Below are positions 1-11,367 of a stretch of DNA of 64,000 bases, piece by piece. Source of the stretch: Paenibacillus sp. JCM 18996 (GTDB taxonomy: Bacteria; Bacillota; Bacilli; Paenibacillales; NBRC-103111); the NCBI GenBank assembly GCA_001313085.1, contig BBFE01000010.1, positions 32,596-96,595 of the forward strand, read 5' to 3'. Below the pieces are notes generated by a model. It was given only the letters and a program-made list of their open reading frames with translations, ran no database searches and had not been told where the DNA came from. How positions within the stretch are numbered: the first letter of the stretch is position 1; each line of letters opens with the position of its first letter. Position numbers and translations under genes: made by a program.

Positions 1-816
1 AAGGATAAACGCTGCCAGAAGCCCGGAGTTTGCGCTAATATACTGGACGCCGAACGATTCGGCGACACCCAGGATCAGGCCGCCGACAAAAGCGCCCTTT
101 AAATTCCCGAGCCCGCCAAGAATGACAACAATGTAGGCCATAAGTCCAAAGTGCGCCCCGGCGAGCGGCTGCACATACTGGAAAGTGGCTATCGCGGTAC
201 CCGCTGCGCCCGTGAGCGCCGCCGAGATGCCTGCTGCAATCAAAAAAGATCCGGTTCGTATTTATGCCCATCAGCATTGCGGTTTCCCGGTCCAATCTGG
301 CCGCCTTCATCGCTTTGCCCAAATCCGTCCTGGAAAGGAACAGGAACAGAAGCGCAGCGAGCACGATCGACAGGACGAAAGCTGCCAGCATATTCACCGG
401 AATTACCAACTGCCCAAGCTTCAATACTTTTTTTCTCTCCAGCCAAAATTGATTGAACGCGTCGTGGATCCGAATACCATCAAGGCACCATTTTGCAGAA
501 CCAGCTGCATTCCTACGGTCAAAAAATATTTGCGTCAGCGGAGGCGCTTTCATAATATGGGCGAATAAATATTTTTTTGGATGATTACCCCGACCAGGAA
601 CATTGCGGGAACAGATACCAATAACGTGATGAGCGGATCCATTCCGCTGAACACCCAGGCCCAGTAGGAAGTGTACATTCCCAGCATGACAAACTCGCCA
701 TGGGCAAAATTTACAATATCGACCACTCCGAACAGCAAGGTTAAACCGATACTGATCAGAGCGTAAATCCCGCCGATTAAAAGTCCGTTAATCAGCACCT
801 GCAGGAATAAATCCAT
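1..816 (-). CDS. HAAT-family ABC permease LivH (partial, runs off left edge)
   Basis: Inner-membrane permease of a branched-chain-amino-acid-type (HAAT) importer. The start at 816 (MDLFLQVLINGLLIGGIYAL) follows a GGCGGTG ribosome binding site at about 6 bases. The first helix leads into VDIVNFAHGEFVMLGMY, the LivH hallmark, and further on lies a cytoplasmic loop SRTDLGKAMKAARLDRET ending in MLMGI. The 3' end is outside the window. The frame breaks near 570, 550, 521-526 and 430, mostly at A/T runs, and translation across the breaks gives continuous LivH-like sequence (APPLTQIFLTVGMQLVLQN). It follows a cognate binding protein (890-2152). Neither livM nor ATPase genes are visible and would lie further left. 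Substrate is unknown; the linked thiolase and CoA-transferase suggest an organic acid rather than an amino acid. Confidence 0.85.
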
Positions 817-889
817 GACTTCACCGCCTATTGTTAGTTCGGATTGTAATAGGGAGCGGAGAAACTCCACTCCCGTTGCCAGCTTTCGG

Positions 890-2152
890 TTACTTGAATT
901 CCGCCTTGGCGTCTTCCTTCGGGTACACGGTTTTAGGTATGCCGTCCTGCCACTGAATCATGACCGGATGCACATTCTTGTTCCAGCCGGTTTGGTCGAA
1001 TTCAATATTGCCGCCAGGCATGATATTTCCCTTATCTCCTTCTTTTAATTGAAGGGAAGCCAATGCGTCACGGATTTTCTGAGGCTCCGCCGATGCGGCT
1101 TTTTTCAATCGCCTGTGCGATCACCCATGTCGCCGAATAGGCTTCGCCGGAATGTTCAGTGATGAACTCGCCGTTCTTTTCCTTATAACGCTTGGCCACA
1201 TCCTCGATCCCCGGCTTGTTCACGTCCAGGTTCCAGGAGGCCACGGATACTACCCCTTCCGCGTTTTTTTGCCTAATTCATTGTAAAACTCAGGCATCAA
1301 ATACCCGCTCCGCCGCCCACTGTCGTAATATTGACGCCAAGCTGCTTGATCGTCTTTTTGAATCAGGATCGCGTCCTGCAGGTAGGATACCGGGAACAAA
1401 ATTTCCGCTCCGGTTGATTTGATCTTATTTACAAGAGGGGAAGCGTCTGCGAAGTTGGCTGGTACGGCTCGGAAAGCACAACATCAAGCCCGAGTTCCTT
1501 CGCGGTCTTGATCAGTCCTTCGGAAGTGGAAGTGCCGTAGCTGGTTTCCTCGAATACAATCGCCACTTTTGGCTTTTTTGCCCAGCCTCTCCACAAGGTA
1601 TTTCTTGGCGAATTCTACCTGGGTACGTCCGAACATAGAACCTTTGGGGGAGACCTGGAACAAGTACTTCATTCCACGGGAGGTTAAATTGTCTGAAATT
1701 GAAGCGGTTACAAAAGGAATTTTAGCTCTCTCGGCCACCTCGGATGTAACAAGGGACAGCGAGCTGTTGTAGTCTCCGGTTATAGCCGACACCTTTTTTG
1801 TTCTGGATCAGACGCTCCGTTGCGGATTTCGCCGTTTCCGGCTTGTCGCTTGGATCAACGATTTCCAGTTTGATTTTGGCGCCGCCAAGCGATTTGATGC
1901 CTCCTGCGGCATTGATGTCATCAGCCGCCAATTGAACCGCTTTCAAAGCTGCGCCGCCCAGACGCGCCAAGCTGGCCGACGTAGGATAAAGAACGCCTAC
2001 CACCACTTCATCCACTTTACTGCTTTTTTTCCTCCGGCCGTTTTCTCGCCTGCTCCCTGCTTGGCCGAACCTTTATCGCTGCATGCCGTGAGGCTGAGTG
2101 CCAGCACTCCGGAAAGCGCGGCCGCCGTAAATTTGTTAGCCCAACCTTTCAT
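890..2152 (-). CDS. HAAT substrate-binding lipoprotein (LivJ/LivK type)
   Basis: Extracytoplasmic ligand-binding protein of the adjacent HAAT importer. The ATG at 2152 follows AGGGAGGG at about 7 bases. A lipoprotein signal peptide [16 protein letters not shown] puts the lipidated Cys at about residue 24. The mature protein begins VVVGVLYPTSASLARLGGAA, and contains AVQLAADDINAAGGI and LVTSEVAERAKIPFVTASIS, all typical of type I periplasmic binding folds. About 420 residues, normal for the family. Breaks occur at T runs near 2025, 1790, 1580 and 1270-1440, and a T5 at 1325 also looks one base too long. The gene sits between the CoA-transferase and livH, same strand, and shares its ribosome binding site region with the CoA-transferase 3' end. 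Ligand not deducible. Confidence 0.85.
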
Positions 2153-3781
2153 TTAGAACCCTCCCTGAATTGTGATCTATTTGATTTTTTTTATTAGATT
2201 GGGACTCAAGATGCATAAGGCCCAAATAATAAATGCGTTCATCCATCAGCTTGAGATTGGGAGAAACCGCCGGAACGAATTCCATCTGCTCAAGCACATC
2301 CCTCTTCAAGTCGATCCCCGGTGCGATCTCAATTAATTCCAGGCCTTTATGCGTCAACTGCAGGACCGCTCTTTCCGTTACAAAAAAAGAACCGGTTGGT
2401 TACGCTCTGCCGCGAATTTTCCATTGAACGTTATCTGCTGGACGTTGCCGACAAATTTTTTTAAATCTGCCCTCCTGCCTGATCCGCAACCTGCCGTTTT
2501 CAACCGCTATTTCGAGTCCGCCGGAGGTGAAGGTCGAGCAAAAAAATCACTTTTTTTTGGCGGTTTGGGTAATATCGATAAAGCCTCCGCAGCCCGGGGC
2601 GCGATGCCCGAACTTGCTTACATTGACATTTCCTTCACAGTCGATTTCGGCGGCTCCCATAAAAGTGGCGTCCACTCCGCAGCCATTGTAATAGTCAAAT
2701 TGGTACGCATTGTCGATGATCGCCTCGGCATTCCTGGTTACCCCGAAATCCCCGCCTCCGACTGCAATACCGCCTATGGCTCCCACCTCGATCGACAGCG
2801 ACACCTTGCCGTCCATTCTTTCCTCGCCAATGATGGGGCCAATCGCATCCCCCGGAATCCCCACGCCGAGGTTCACAGTATCCCCTGTGTTCATTTCCAT
2901 TACCGCTCTTCTGCCAATCAGCTTCCTCATATCCAGGCCGGTCATTTCGCGGACAACGCTTTGAGGCTGTTTGATTTTTTTCCCAAAATATGCGGATCAT
3001 AATACACCGACGAGGTCATTCGATGATTTTCCGCCGGATTCTCACATACGACGACTTCGTCGACGAAGATCCTTGGGACCGCTACATCCTTCGCCTGCAA
3101 GGAATTCCCCCGCACAATCCTCTTCACTTGAAAAAAATGACTCTGCCGCCGCATGCTTTCACAGCCTGGACAGCGGACATGACCTCCAATTTCGCGCATT
3201 CGTCCTCCATTGTGATATTGCCGTATTCATCAGCCGCAGTTCCTCTGCCTATATATAAATCGAAGGAGAGGCTCGGATAAAAGAGATAGTCCTTACCATT
3301 GAGTTGATGATACTGAACCGTTTCGAAACGCTGTCAATAGCCTTCTGGTTCATCTTCCCCCCTTCCAGCCTGGGATCCACAAAGGTCGAAAGTCCGATGG
3401 TGGAGAGAACTCCCGGCTTCCCGGAAGCGGCTGCCTTGTACATGGAGAGGATCTGGCCCATCGGAAGGCAGAAAGCTTCGACTTTATTCTGCTTTATTAA
3501 ATTTTCCAGTTTGGGCGACAGCCCCAGTGGGTTCCTATAATTCTCTTTAACAGCGGAACATGGGCAAAATGCTCCATCCCGCGCACAGTGTCGCTTTGGC
3601 CGGCTGAATGCACGAAAGTCAGATCTCTGGGCGTACCGGTTTCGAGAAAGCGCTCTTCGATTTTTTTTGATAAATTTCCTCCGCCACGCCGACCAAACTA
3701 AAGCCGGTTGTCAGCAGACTTGTGTTATCCTTTATGCTGGCCGCCACTTCCGATGCGGTAGAAATTTTTTTACCTTTTGAG

Positions 3782-3807
<26 letters not shown>
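2136..3807 (-). CDS. Single-chain acyl-CoA:acetate/propionate CoA-transferase
   Basis: Family I CoA-transferase with both halves in one chain (Pct/YdiF type, about 520-550 residues), exchanging CoA between an acyl-CoA and a carboxylate. The N-terminal half reads [20 protein letters not shown] and [14 protein letters not shown]; the middle has [20 protein letters not shown]; the C-terminal half has [18 protein letters not shown] and [18 protein letters not shown], where the Glu of EVGAIGG matches the catalytic Glu of ESGxxGG. It ends with [20 protein letters not shown]. Frame breaks at T7-T8 runs near 2175, 2380, 2455, 2550, 2970 and 3661. The start is uncertain: a TTG at 3786 or a site up to 3807, using the GGAGGT inside the preceding SDR's last codons. 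With one A fewer near 2180 the protein would stop at about 2174. Confidence 0.85.
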
Positions 3808-4529
<722 letters not shown>

Positions 4530-4542
4530 TGCGTTCATTCCT

Positions 4543-5736
4543 TCACTGGTTTGATTTAAGCCCTTTCAAAAAAATCGTCGCGATCCCTTGCCCGCCGCCA
4601 ATGCACATTGTAACAACCCCGTATTTGGAAGCACGTCTCTCCATCTCGGCCAATAGCTTCACCGTAAGGATACAGCCTGTTGCTCCAATCGGGTGCCCCA
4701 ACGCGATGGCGCCGCCGTTCACATTGACTTTGAGCGGGTCGATATCCAGATCCTTGATTACAGCCACCGACTGAGAAGCAAACGCCTCGTTAAGCTCCAT
4801 CAAATCGATATCGTTCAAAGTAAGACCGGCTTTCTGCAGCACTTTCTTCACTGCCGGCGCAGGCGCGAAGCCCATAATTTCAGGGTCCACGCCAGCCACC
4901 GCCTGTTCACGCACATAGGCCAGCGGCTTTAAGCCTAACTCCCGTGCCTTGTCGGCGCTCATCACGACGACGGCTGCGGCGGCATCATTGATCCCGGATG
5001 AATTTCCCGCCGTCACCGTGCCTCCATCTTGAAAAGCCGGCTTGAGAGCCGCCAGCTTCTCTAAAGTGGTTCCTCTCCTCGGATGTTCATCGGTGTCAAA
5101 CACAATCGTTTCGCCTCTGCGCTGCGGAATTTCAACCGGAACGATTTCGTACTTAAACTTTCCGCCGTCTATCGCTGCAATCGCTTTGTTCTGGCTTTCA
5201 AAGGCGAATCGGTCCTGTTCTTCCCGGGTTACGTTAAAGCGCTTACTAACGGTTTCTGCCGTAATGCCCATGGGATAATTGCCAAACGGGTCGGTAAGGG
5301 CGGTCAACAGTCCGTCTTCCAATTGGGAATGTCCGTATCTGTAGCCATATCGCGCTTTCCGGACGTAGTACGGAAGTTGATCCATATTTTCCGTGCCCGC
5401 GGCCACAATAATATCCGCTTCTCCGGCACGAATGGCTTGAGCGGCATTATTGATCGCCTGCAGGCCGGACCCGCATAAGCGGTTCACGCTGTAGGCATTG
5501 CTGTGGCTGGGCAATCCGGCTCGGAGCGCGCACATCCTGGCGATAAAAGCGCTTTCAGCAATCTGTCCGACACATCCGACGATGACATCCTCAACCAATT
5601 CCGGGGCAACCGCGGCTCGGTTTACGGCCTCCTTTATGGCGATTGCGCCCAAATCCGCCGCATGAATATCCTTCAACGCGCCGCCAAAAGTGCCTATCGC
5701 GGTACGAGCCGCGCCTGCGATCACAACATCCTTCAT
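4543..5736 (-). CDS. Acetyl-CoA acetyltransferase / beta-ketothiolase
   Basis: Thiolase of about 397 residues, cleaving or forming 3-oxoacyl-CoA. The nucleophilic Cys is in [11 protein letters not shown] (about residue 88). The general-base His is in [14 protein letters not shown], and the second Cys is in [15 protein letters not shown]. The ATG at 5736 is preferred to 5751 because GGAGGG lies 8 bases upstream of it. The frame is open throughout, but the C-terminus [10 protein letters not shown] follows a T7 run. Two bases fewer would give IFERA and a stop, the usual thiolase ending, so the last ten residues may be artefactual. It lies between lacI and the SDR, probably in one transcript. Confidence 0.93.
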   Translation of the reverse strand: MKDVVIAGAARTAIGTFGGALKDIHAADLGAIAIKEAVNRAAVAPELVEDVIVGCVGQIAESAFIARMCALRAGLPSHSNAYSVNRLCGSGLQAINNAAQAIRAGEADIIVAAGTENMDQLPYYVRKARYGYRYGHSQLEDGLLTALTDPFGNYPMGITAETVSKRFNVTREEQDRFAFESQNKAIAAIDGGKFKYEIVPVEIPQRRGETIVFDTDEHPRRGTTLEKLAALKPAFQDGGTVTAGNSSGINDAAAAVVVMSADKARELGLKPLAYVREQAVAGVDPEIMGFAPAPAVKKVLQKAGLTLNDIDLMELNEAFASQSVAVIKDLDIDPLKVNVNGGAIALGHPIGATGCILTVKLLAEMERRASKYGVVTMCIGGGQGIATIFLKGLKSNQ

Positions 5737-5792
5737 CCTTGTTCCCTCCACAAAGTTTAATTCGCTTTTTTTACAGTCTGCGACAGACCGGT

Positions 5793-6797
5793 TCAGGTTG
5801 GACTGCCGCAGCTTTCGCGTACTACCAGCGACGGAGTTAATATAATTTGCTTATGCTGGTCCTCATTGTTGTCCTCGATCATTTGCAAAAGAAACTCCAT
5901 CGCATGCTTTCCCATCTCATAAGTGGGGTGTGAAATGGTAGACAAAGGCACGATAAAATTTTCCGAAAACGGGTTGTTATCGTTTCCCATCACGGCGATT
6001 TCATCAGGCACCCGGACACCGGACTCCCTTAACGCCTTGATCGCGCCGAACGCCACGAGGTCACTCGCAGCGCAAATCGCATCCGGCAGCTCCTTCACTC
6101 GGCTCAACAGCTGCCGCACAAGCGCATAACCGGATTCCTGGGAATAATCCCCGTGGAAAACTAACGAATCGTCGATCGTCAGCCCGTTTTGGTTCATTCC
6201 GCTGACGAAGCCTTCCCATCTTTCCTTCGCTGTGGAAATACGTTGATCCCCGGCAAAGTAGGCTATCCTCTTATGTCCCAGCGAAGCTAAATGCTTGACC
6301 GCCAGCTCGGTTGTAAGCGGATTGTTGATGCCGACGTAATTTTTTTATCGTAAGCAGGAGGCTTCCGGTTAAGCAGCACATATTTTAAACCGGTCTTTTC
6401 CACCTGCAGTAAATCCTCTTGATTCGAAATATTGGCTAAAAGCAGCCCATCCACCCGCTTCTCGACCATTAGGTCCAAATAATTGAGAAAGCGCCGATGT
6501 TCGTCTGAAGTATTGCAGAGAATAAGGCTGAAGTTATTTTTAATGGCGGCATCGTCCATACCTTTGACCATCGACGGATAGTACGGATTTAAAATATCTG
6601 TCATAATCAATCCCAAAGTATGGGTACTTTTCATTTTGAGGCTTCTCGCCACCGCATTGCCGGTAATTCAATTCCTCAATCGCTTTCCGGACCCGTTCAG
6701 TGAGCTCCGGGCTGACATAAGCGGATTTATTGATCACAGCCGATACTGTGGCGATGGAAGTGCCGGCTCTCTTGGAGATATCCTTCATCGTTACCAT
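5793..6797 (-). CDS. LacI-family transcriptional regulator
   Basis: DNA-binding repressor of about 335 residues. The N-terminal helix-turn-helix and hinge read TMKDISKRAGTSIATVSAVI and NKSAYVSPELTERVRKAIEE. The ligand domain follows with HTLGLIMTDILNPYYPSMVK, DGLLLANISNQED, SDLVAFGAIKALRESGVRVP and EIAVMGNDNNPFSE. The ATG at 6797 follows GGAGGAG at 6 bases. Breaks at about 6655 (non-homopolymer) and at the T7 near 6340. It lies 57 bases upstream of the thiolase on the same strand, and two operator-like palindromes lie upstream of it, which suggests autoregulation and control of the downstream acyl-CoA and transport genes. The inducer is unknown. Confidence 0.92.
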
Positions 6798-6821
6798 AGC
6801 TGACTCCTCCGTGAAACGCTT

Positions 6822-6837
6822 AGCTAAACGTTTAGCT
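6822..6837. promoter_or_regulatory. Perfect 16-bp palindromic operator (LacI-family type)
   Basis: AGCTAAACGTTTAGCT is a perfect palindrome with the central CG step typical of LacI/PurR-family operators, 25 bases upstream of the lacI-type start codon. A partial copy (GAAACGCTTAG) lies directly beside it at 6814-6824. The position in the 5' leader fits autorepression. Binding is inferred, not shown. Confidence 0.7.
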
Positions 6838-7162
6838 GTAACGGCTAAAAAAAATCGATCAGAAGCATCGAAAAGTAAAGTTTCCTCAAAAAAGCAACCT
6901 GTGATTCTAATCGAAATTTCTTCAGCGAAACGTTTAGTTGTGCTTTGTTGTTAATTATAAAAAAACAATTTCTTAATTAGCAACAATTTTTTTTCTAATC
7001 TTCAGAAATCTCTTCACTCACATCTGCAAGCTGTGCCTGGCTTGGCTTTTTTTTAATACGATCGAAATTTTTTGATAATTGGCTTATCCCCGGCATTTAG
7101 TTATTTATACAGGCAAGAATGCTGTTTTGAGATCATATCCTTAGGTAAAACAAAAGGAAGGG
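6838..7162. other. AT-rich intergenic region with a second operator half
   Basis: No gene seen. GCGAAACGTTTAGT at 6925-6938 repeats the core of the 6822-6837 palindrome (AAACGTTT at 6928-6935), about 100 bases upstream, a spacing compatible with repression by looping. Several A/T runs of 6-8 lie between them. Toward 7072-7100 a TTGATA and a TTATTTATA could form a promoter for the plus-strand tyrosine-rich gene, but the spacing is not convincing. Confidence 0.5.
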
Positions 7163-7402
7163 ATGATTTACTTGTCTTATAGTTACAGCCATCCGCATCA
7201 TCATCACTATCCTCACTACCCGTATTATCCTTATTATCCGTATTATCCTTATTATCCGTATCCTTATTATCCGTACTATCCGTATTACCCTCCTTACTAT
7301 CCATACCCACCTTACTACGGCGGCTATCCTTATTCTCCATATCCTTACGGCGGAGCATCTCAATATGGCGCACAGCATCAAAGCGGACAACGGGAGCAAT
7401 AG
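7163..7402 (+). CDS. Tyrosine/proline-rich repetitive small protein
   Basis: Function unknown. The 79-residue product starts MIYLSYSYSHPHHHHYPHYP and continues as an uninterrupted run of YYP/YPY units, then PPYYGGYPYSPYPYGGASQ and a polar tail QYGAQHQSGQREQ. Tyr and Pro dominate, there is no hydrophobic segment and no Cys. AAGGAAGGG at 7154-7162 abuts the ATG at 7163 but lies 9 bases before an in-frame TTG at 7172, so the real start may be TTG (SYSYSHPHHHHY). It is a single gene with its own terminator, divergent from lacI. The composition recalls Tyr-rich spore coat or surface proteins that can be oxidatively cross-linked, and the His block could bind metal; both are inferences. A related-looking protein lies at 47839-48033. 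Confidence 0.7.
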   Translation: MIYLSYSYSHPHHHHYPHYPYYPYYPYYPYYPYPYYPYYPYYPPYYPYPPYYGGYPYSPYPYGGASQYGAQHQSGQREQ

Positions 7403-7411
7403 CAATTCTTT

Positions 7412-7454
7412 AAAGGAGATTGGGCTCTAAATCCGGTCTCCTTTTCTTTTTTTT
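7412..7454 (+). terminator. Rho-independent terminator of the tyrosine-rich gene
   Basis: AAAGGAG pairs with CTCCTTT around a 19-base loop that can also pair internally, followed by a T-rich tract ending in T8. It lies about 10 bases after the stop codon at 7402. Confidence 0.8.
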
Positions 7455-7493
7455 GACAAGTTTAAGTTTGAAAAAAAGGTATACCTGTGAGCG

Positions 7494-7550
7494 CATCAAA
7501 AGCTGCCTCTACCCAATATCTCCGTGATGCTCTCATCAAAAGCTGCGTCT
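7494..7550. repeat. Two 17-bp direct repeats, 40-bp period
   Basis: CATCAAAAGCTGCCTCT at 7494-7510 recurs at 7534-7550 with one mismatch (C to G). It lies between the 7454 terminator and the end of the hydroxyacid dehydrogenase gene. No function recognised. Confidence 0.6.
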
Positions 7551-7592
7551 GCGCCTATGATTTGAAACGCTTACTTAATACTTATTTCATCT

Positions 7593-8566
7593 CTAACGTT
7601 TTAATTCTTCTACCAGATTAGGGGGAACCTCATCTTTGACAGCCTTCACTAAATTTTGCGCCGCGAGCATGGCCATATCAAATCGTGTCTTCTCCGTAGC
7701 AGACCCGATATGCGGGAGGGCCACAACGTTAGGCAGCTTTAAAAGAGGGTTATTCGGTTCCACAGGTTCGTGCTCGAAAACATCGAGACCGGCTCCGCCA
7801 ATGTCCCCTTTTTTTCAATGCGTCAATGAGTGCCTCCTCATCCACCGTTTGACCCCGGGAAGCATTGATAAAGATCGCTGTTTTTTTTCATCAGCGCCAG
7901 TTCCTCTCGGCCAATTAAATGGACGGTTTCCGCTGTCAATGGGGTCATCAGCACGACAAAATCAGACTCCTGAAGGAGATCCTGCAAGGTTCGGTACTTC
8001 ACACCCAGCTTTGCTCTGCCGCCATTTTTTCTTGTCCGGTTAAAGTAAGCGACATCCATACTAAAGCCAAATTTTGCGCGCCTTGCTACCGCCTCCCCGA
8101 TCCTTCCCATGCCGATAATGCCGAGTCTAGTATGATGAACATCCATGCCAAACAGGTGATTGTCGCTTCCCGTCTGCCACTTTCCATCCTTCACATAACG
8201 GTCGAGCTCCGGTATCCTTCTTGCTGCAGCCAAGATCAGTCCAAAGACGAGATCCGCCACTGTTTCATCCAATACGGCAGGAGTATTCGTCCCGATAACC
8301 CCTCTGGCTTCATGGCGGCTATGTCGAAATTATTGTAGCCAACAGACACATTGCTGACGATTTTTTAACTTGGGCGCAAGATCTAAAAGTTCTTGATCGA
8401 TTTTACCGCCAGAGATTAAAAGTCCATCCACATCTGAAAGTTCTGCCAACAACTGACTGCGAGGAATCGCTTCTTCCGAATCCCATTTTCGGTAATCACA
8501 ATGCTCTCCTATGTAGTCTTCCACTTCCTTTGGAATTGGCTTTGCCAGGAAAACTTTAGGTTTCAT
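7593..8566 (-). CDS. D-isomer-specific 2-hydroxyacid dehydrogenase (glyoxylate/2-ketogluconate reductase-like)
   Basis: NAD(P)-dependent reductase of 2-oxoacids, about 323 residues. It starts [20 protein letters not shown]; the ATG at 8566 has AAAGGAGA about 9 bases upstream. The Rossmann motif is [20 protein letters not shown], followed by [17 protein letters not shown], and the active-site His is in [16 protein letters not shown]. Breaks at T runs near 8360, 8030, 7880 and 7810. It is the last gene of the large minus-strand sugar-acid cluster, about 100 bases past the aldehyde dehydrogenase. It could reduce a 2-keto sugar acid or a glycolaldehyde-derived oxoacid. Substrate not resolved. Confidence 0.88.
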
Positions 8567-8668
8567 CCTGAATTTGTCTCCTTTGCGCATAACAGGTTTT
8601 TTTGAAAAGCCATTATCCAAAGGAGAGGCAATGACCCTTCCTTTGGACAACAGAAGCAGGTGATCCGG

Positions 8669-10140
8669 TTATGCTTTTATAAACACAGTCTTGATCGAAG
8701 TGAAGAATTCGATGGCCGCCTGTCCCTGTTCGCGAGAATGGGAGCTCGATTGCTTCATCCCGCCGAATGGCGCTTGCAGTTCCACACCGGCGGATTCGGC
8801 ATTAACGCGCACGAGCCTGCGTCCATTTCATTGATAAAGGAAAGCATATGGCCGATATTCCGCGTAAAAATGGATGCGCTGAGTCCGTATTTTACATCGT
8901 TGGCTACGGCTAAGGCTTCCTCAAACGAATCGACTTGATCAGTGCCAGCACAGGGCCGAAAATCTCTTCCTGGGCAATGGCCATATGAGGCTTCACGTCT
9001 TCAAACACTGTAGGGTTAACATAAAATCCATGTTCCAACCCGTCGCGCTGAGGTCTGTCCCCGCCATAAAGCAGTGTCGCTCCTTCGCTTCGTCCCTTTT
9101 CGATATAAGAGAGCACCGTGTTCAACTGGTTCTCACTCGCACATGGCCCCATCCATGTATCTCCGCCCAGTCCATCGCCCACTGTCAACGATTTCACTTT
9201 CGCCAGCAATTTTTTGTTTAAATTGTTCATATACCTCGCTTTGCACAATGACACGGCTTGTAGCTGTGCATTTCTGGCCCGTTGAACGAAGGCCCCCGTT
9301 GATCGTTGCCTCCACAGCCAGATCCAGATCGGCGTCGGCCGCTACGATGACCGGATTTTTTTCCCTCCCATTTCAAGCTGGTACTTGGCTCCGCGGGCGA
9401 GAGCGCCTGTCCGACCTGCTTGCCTACCGTATCGGATCCGGTAAACGTGATTCCGTTGATGCCCGGATGGTCTATAATGCCTTGGCCGATTACAGAGCCG
9501 TTGCCTGTTACCATATTGACCACGCCTGCAGGGAGTCCCGCCTCATTCATACATTCCACTACTTTTGCAGCGGTGACAGCCGTATCCTGTGCAGGTTTGA
9601 AAACGACGGTGTTCCCGTAAATGAGGCAGGAGCCATTTTCCAGACGGGAATCGCGACAGGGAAGTTCCAGGGAGTAATGACGCCAACCACTCCGAGCGGG
9701 GCGCGGGCTGTAAACATCAGCGCTTCACTGTCGGAAGAAGGAATGACATCTCCCGTTTTACGCAGCCCTTCCCCCGCATAATACCGCAGAATAGCTACGC
9801 CCCGGGCGGTCTCTCCTTTCGATTCGGCGAAGGTTTTACCCATTTCCCTAGTCATCGACTCGGCAATTTCATCGAGACGCTTTTCCAGGACATTTGCGAT
9901 TTTATACAGATACTCTCCTCTGGCAGCGCCGGACAATTTTTTCCACTGCATGTGGGCTTTTTTTCGCGGCTGCAACCGCATGGTCCAGGTCTTCCTTGCC
10001 CGATTTCTGTATATAGCCGACAATTTCATTTTTTTTGTTCGCCGGATTGATGCTGGCGTCCACTTTACCCGTTGAGGCAGCCATCCATTCTCCATTGATA
10101 TAGTTCAAATAGGTTTTTTTACCGCTGTAGTTTGGTTCAT
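8669..10140 (-). CDS. Aldehyde dehydrogenase, 2,5-dioxovalerate (ketoglutarate semialdehyde) type
   Basis: NAD(P)-dependent aldehyde dehydrogenase, about 490 residues. Landmarks: [19 protein letters not shown] at the N-terminus, [20 protein letters not shown], the cofactor motif [15 protein letters not shown], and the catalytic Cys in [14 protein letters not shown]. It ends [20 protein letters not shown] then [18 protein letters not shown] is characteristic of alpha-ketoglutarate semialdehyde dehydrogenases, and the KdaD-type dehydratase upstream makes that substrate. Start 10140, with GGAG about 11 bases upstream. Breaks at about 10110, 10030, 9960, 9920, 9590, 9360, 9210 and 8930. The role as the last oxidative step to 2-oxoglutarate is inferred from context. 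Confidence 0.88.
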
Positions 10141-10179
10141 CGTTTATCCGCTCCTTTTTTCTGTAAGTTTTGATTTTGA

Positions 10180-11367
10180 TTAAAACGTTGGGCCAATCCG
10201 CCAAATCCCAAAATCGTGCTGCTTCAGAATTTCCGCCTTTGTGAGCTTGCCTGATGAAACCAACGCAACCTCGTCAAAAAATACGCCGGCCCACCGCCTC
10301 AATCGTTTCGACTCCTTGTATAATCGTTCCGGCGTTCAGGTCCATATTGTCATTCATTTTCTCAAACATAGCCGTATTCGTGGCGATCTTGATGACCGGC
10401 GCAATCGGCGAGCCCGTAGGGTGCCTCTGCCGCTCGTAAACAGGACAACCTGGGCTCCTCCAGCAACCATTCCGGTTAACTGCTCGATATCGTGCCCGGG
10501 CGTATCCATCCAGACTAAACCTTTTTTGGTGGGAGGCTGCGAATAATCGATCAACTCCTGCAGAGGCCTGCTTCCGGCTTTGCCCACGGCGCCGAGGGAT
10601 TTTTTCCTCCAAAGAGCTGATTCCGCCTTTAATGTTGCCTGGACTCGGATTGCCTGTACGGATATCCACCCCCATTGAAAAAAAGCGCGGTTTTCCATCG
10701 CGTGGATGACCTCGTAAACCCGTTTGGCCACTTTCTCATCGGCGGCACGGTTGGCAAGCAGATGCTCGGCCCCAATCAGCTCGGTCGTCTCGGCCAGGAT
10801 TGCCGTACCCCCGGCATCGACAATCATGTCGCTTACCACTCCTACGGCTGGATTGGCCGACAGGCCTGAACAAGCGTCCGACCCGCCGCATTCAGTACCA
10901 ACGATCAATTCGCTGATATCGCAAATTTCTCTCATCTCTGCTGAAGCGTCCTGCACCATTCGGGCGGCGATTTTGGCTCCCTGTGCGATTGCCATCAGCG
11001 TCCCGCCATGGTCCTGAATCGAAACCAGCTCCACGGGTTTACCGGATTTTGCGATTTCTGCGGCCACGCTTCTTCCTTGGTGCGTTTCGCAGCCCAGCCC
11101 CAATACCACAACTCCGTACACATTCGGATTGTTCCCCAGCCCCACATAGGTCCGAAACGTTTGGTCATAATCGACCCCGACCTGTGCACAGCCATGCTGA
11201 TGTATAAAGGACACCGTTCCGTGCACCAATTCCGTAATTTGCCTGGCCGCCTGGGTTGCGCAAATAATGGTAGGCAGGATCAAAACATGATTTCTGACAC
11301 CCACACGTCCGTCGGACCGTCTATATCCCCAGAACTTGCCGCTACTTAGCTTGGACACCGAGATCAC
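10180..11367 (-). CDS. UxaA-family dehydratase, large subunit (altronate/galactarate dehydratase C-terminal domain)
   Basis: Fe-dependent sugar-acid dehydratase domain, about 395 residues, encoded separately from its SAF domain. It reads KFWGYRRSDGRVGVRNHVLI, SFIHQHGCAQVGVD, YGVVVLGLGCETHQGR, ELIVGTECGGSDACSG, RTGNPSPGNIKGGISSLEEK and GGAQVVLFTSGRGTPTGSPI. The conserved Cys/His residues are all present. The start GTG at 11367 overlaps the stop of the SAF subunit (GTGA); an alternative GTG at 11358 has GAGGTG 6 bases upstream. Breaks near 10676 (A run), 10602, 10426 and 10280. The split organisation also occurs in sulfolactate sulfo-lyase SuyAB, but the HQHGC and GLGCE motifs and the neighbours fit a sugar-acid dehydratase better. 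Confidence 0.85.

Noticed and set aside
7200..7320. CRISPR-like or tandem repeat array
   Set aside because: The repeats are codon-scale and in frame within a coding sequence; there are no spacer-like unique segments.
7133..7405. Hydrophobic Ile/Arg-rich ORFs on the minus strand opposite the tyrosine-rich gene
   Set aside because: They are the antisense reading of TAT/CCG repeats, with no ribosome binding site; the same holds for the Val/Ile-rich frame at 47785-48069.
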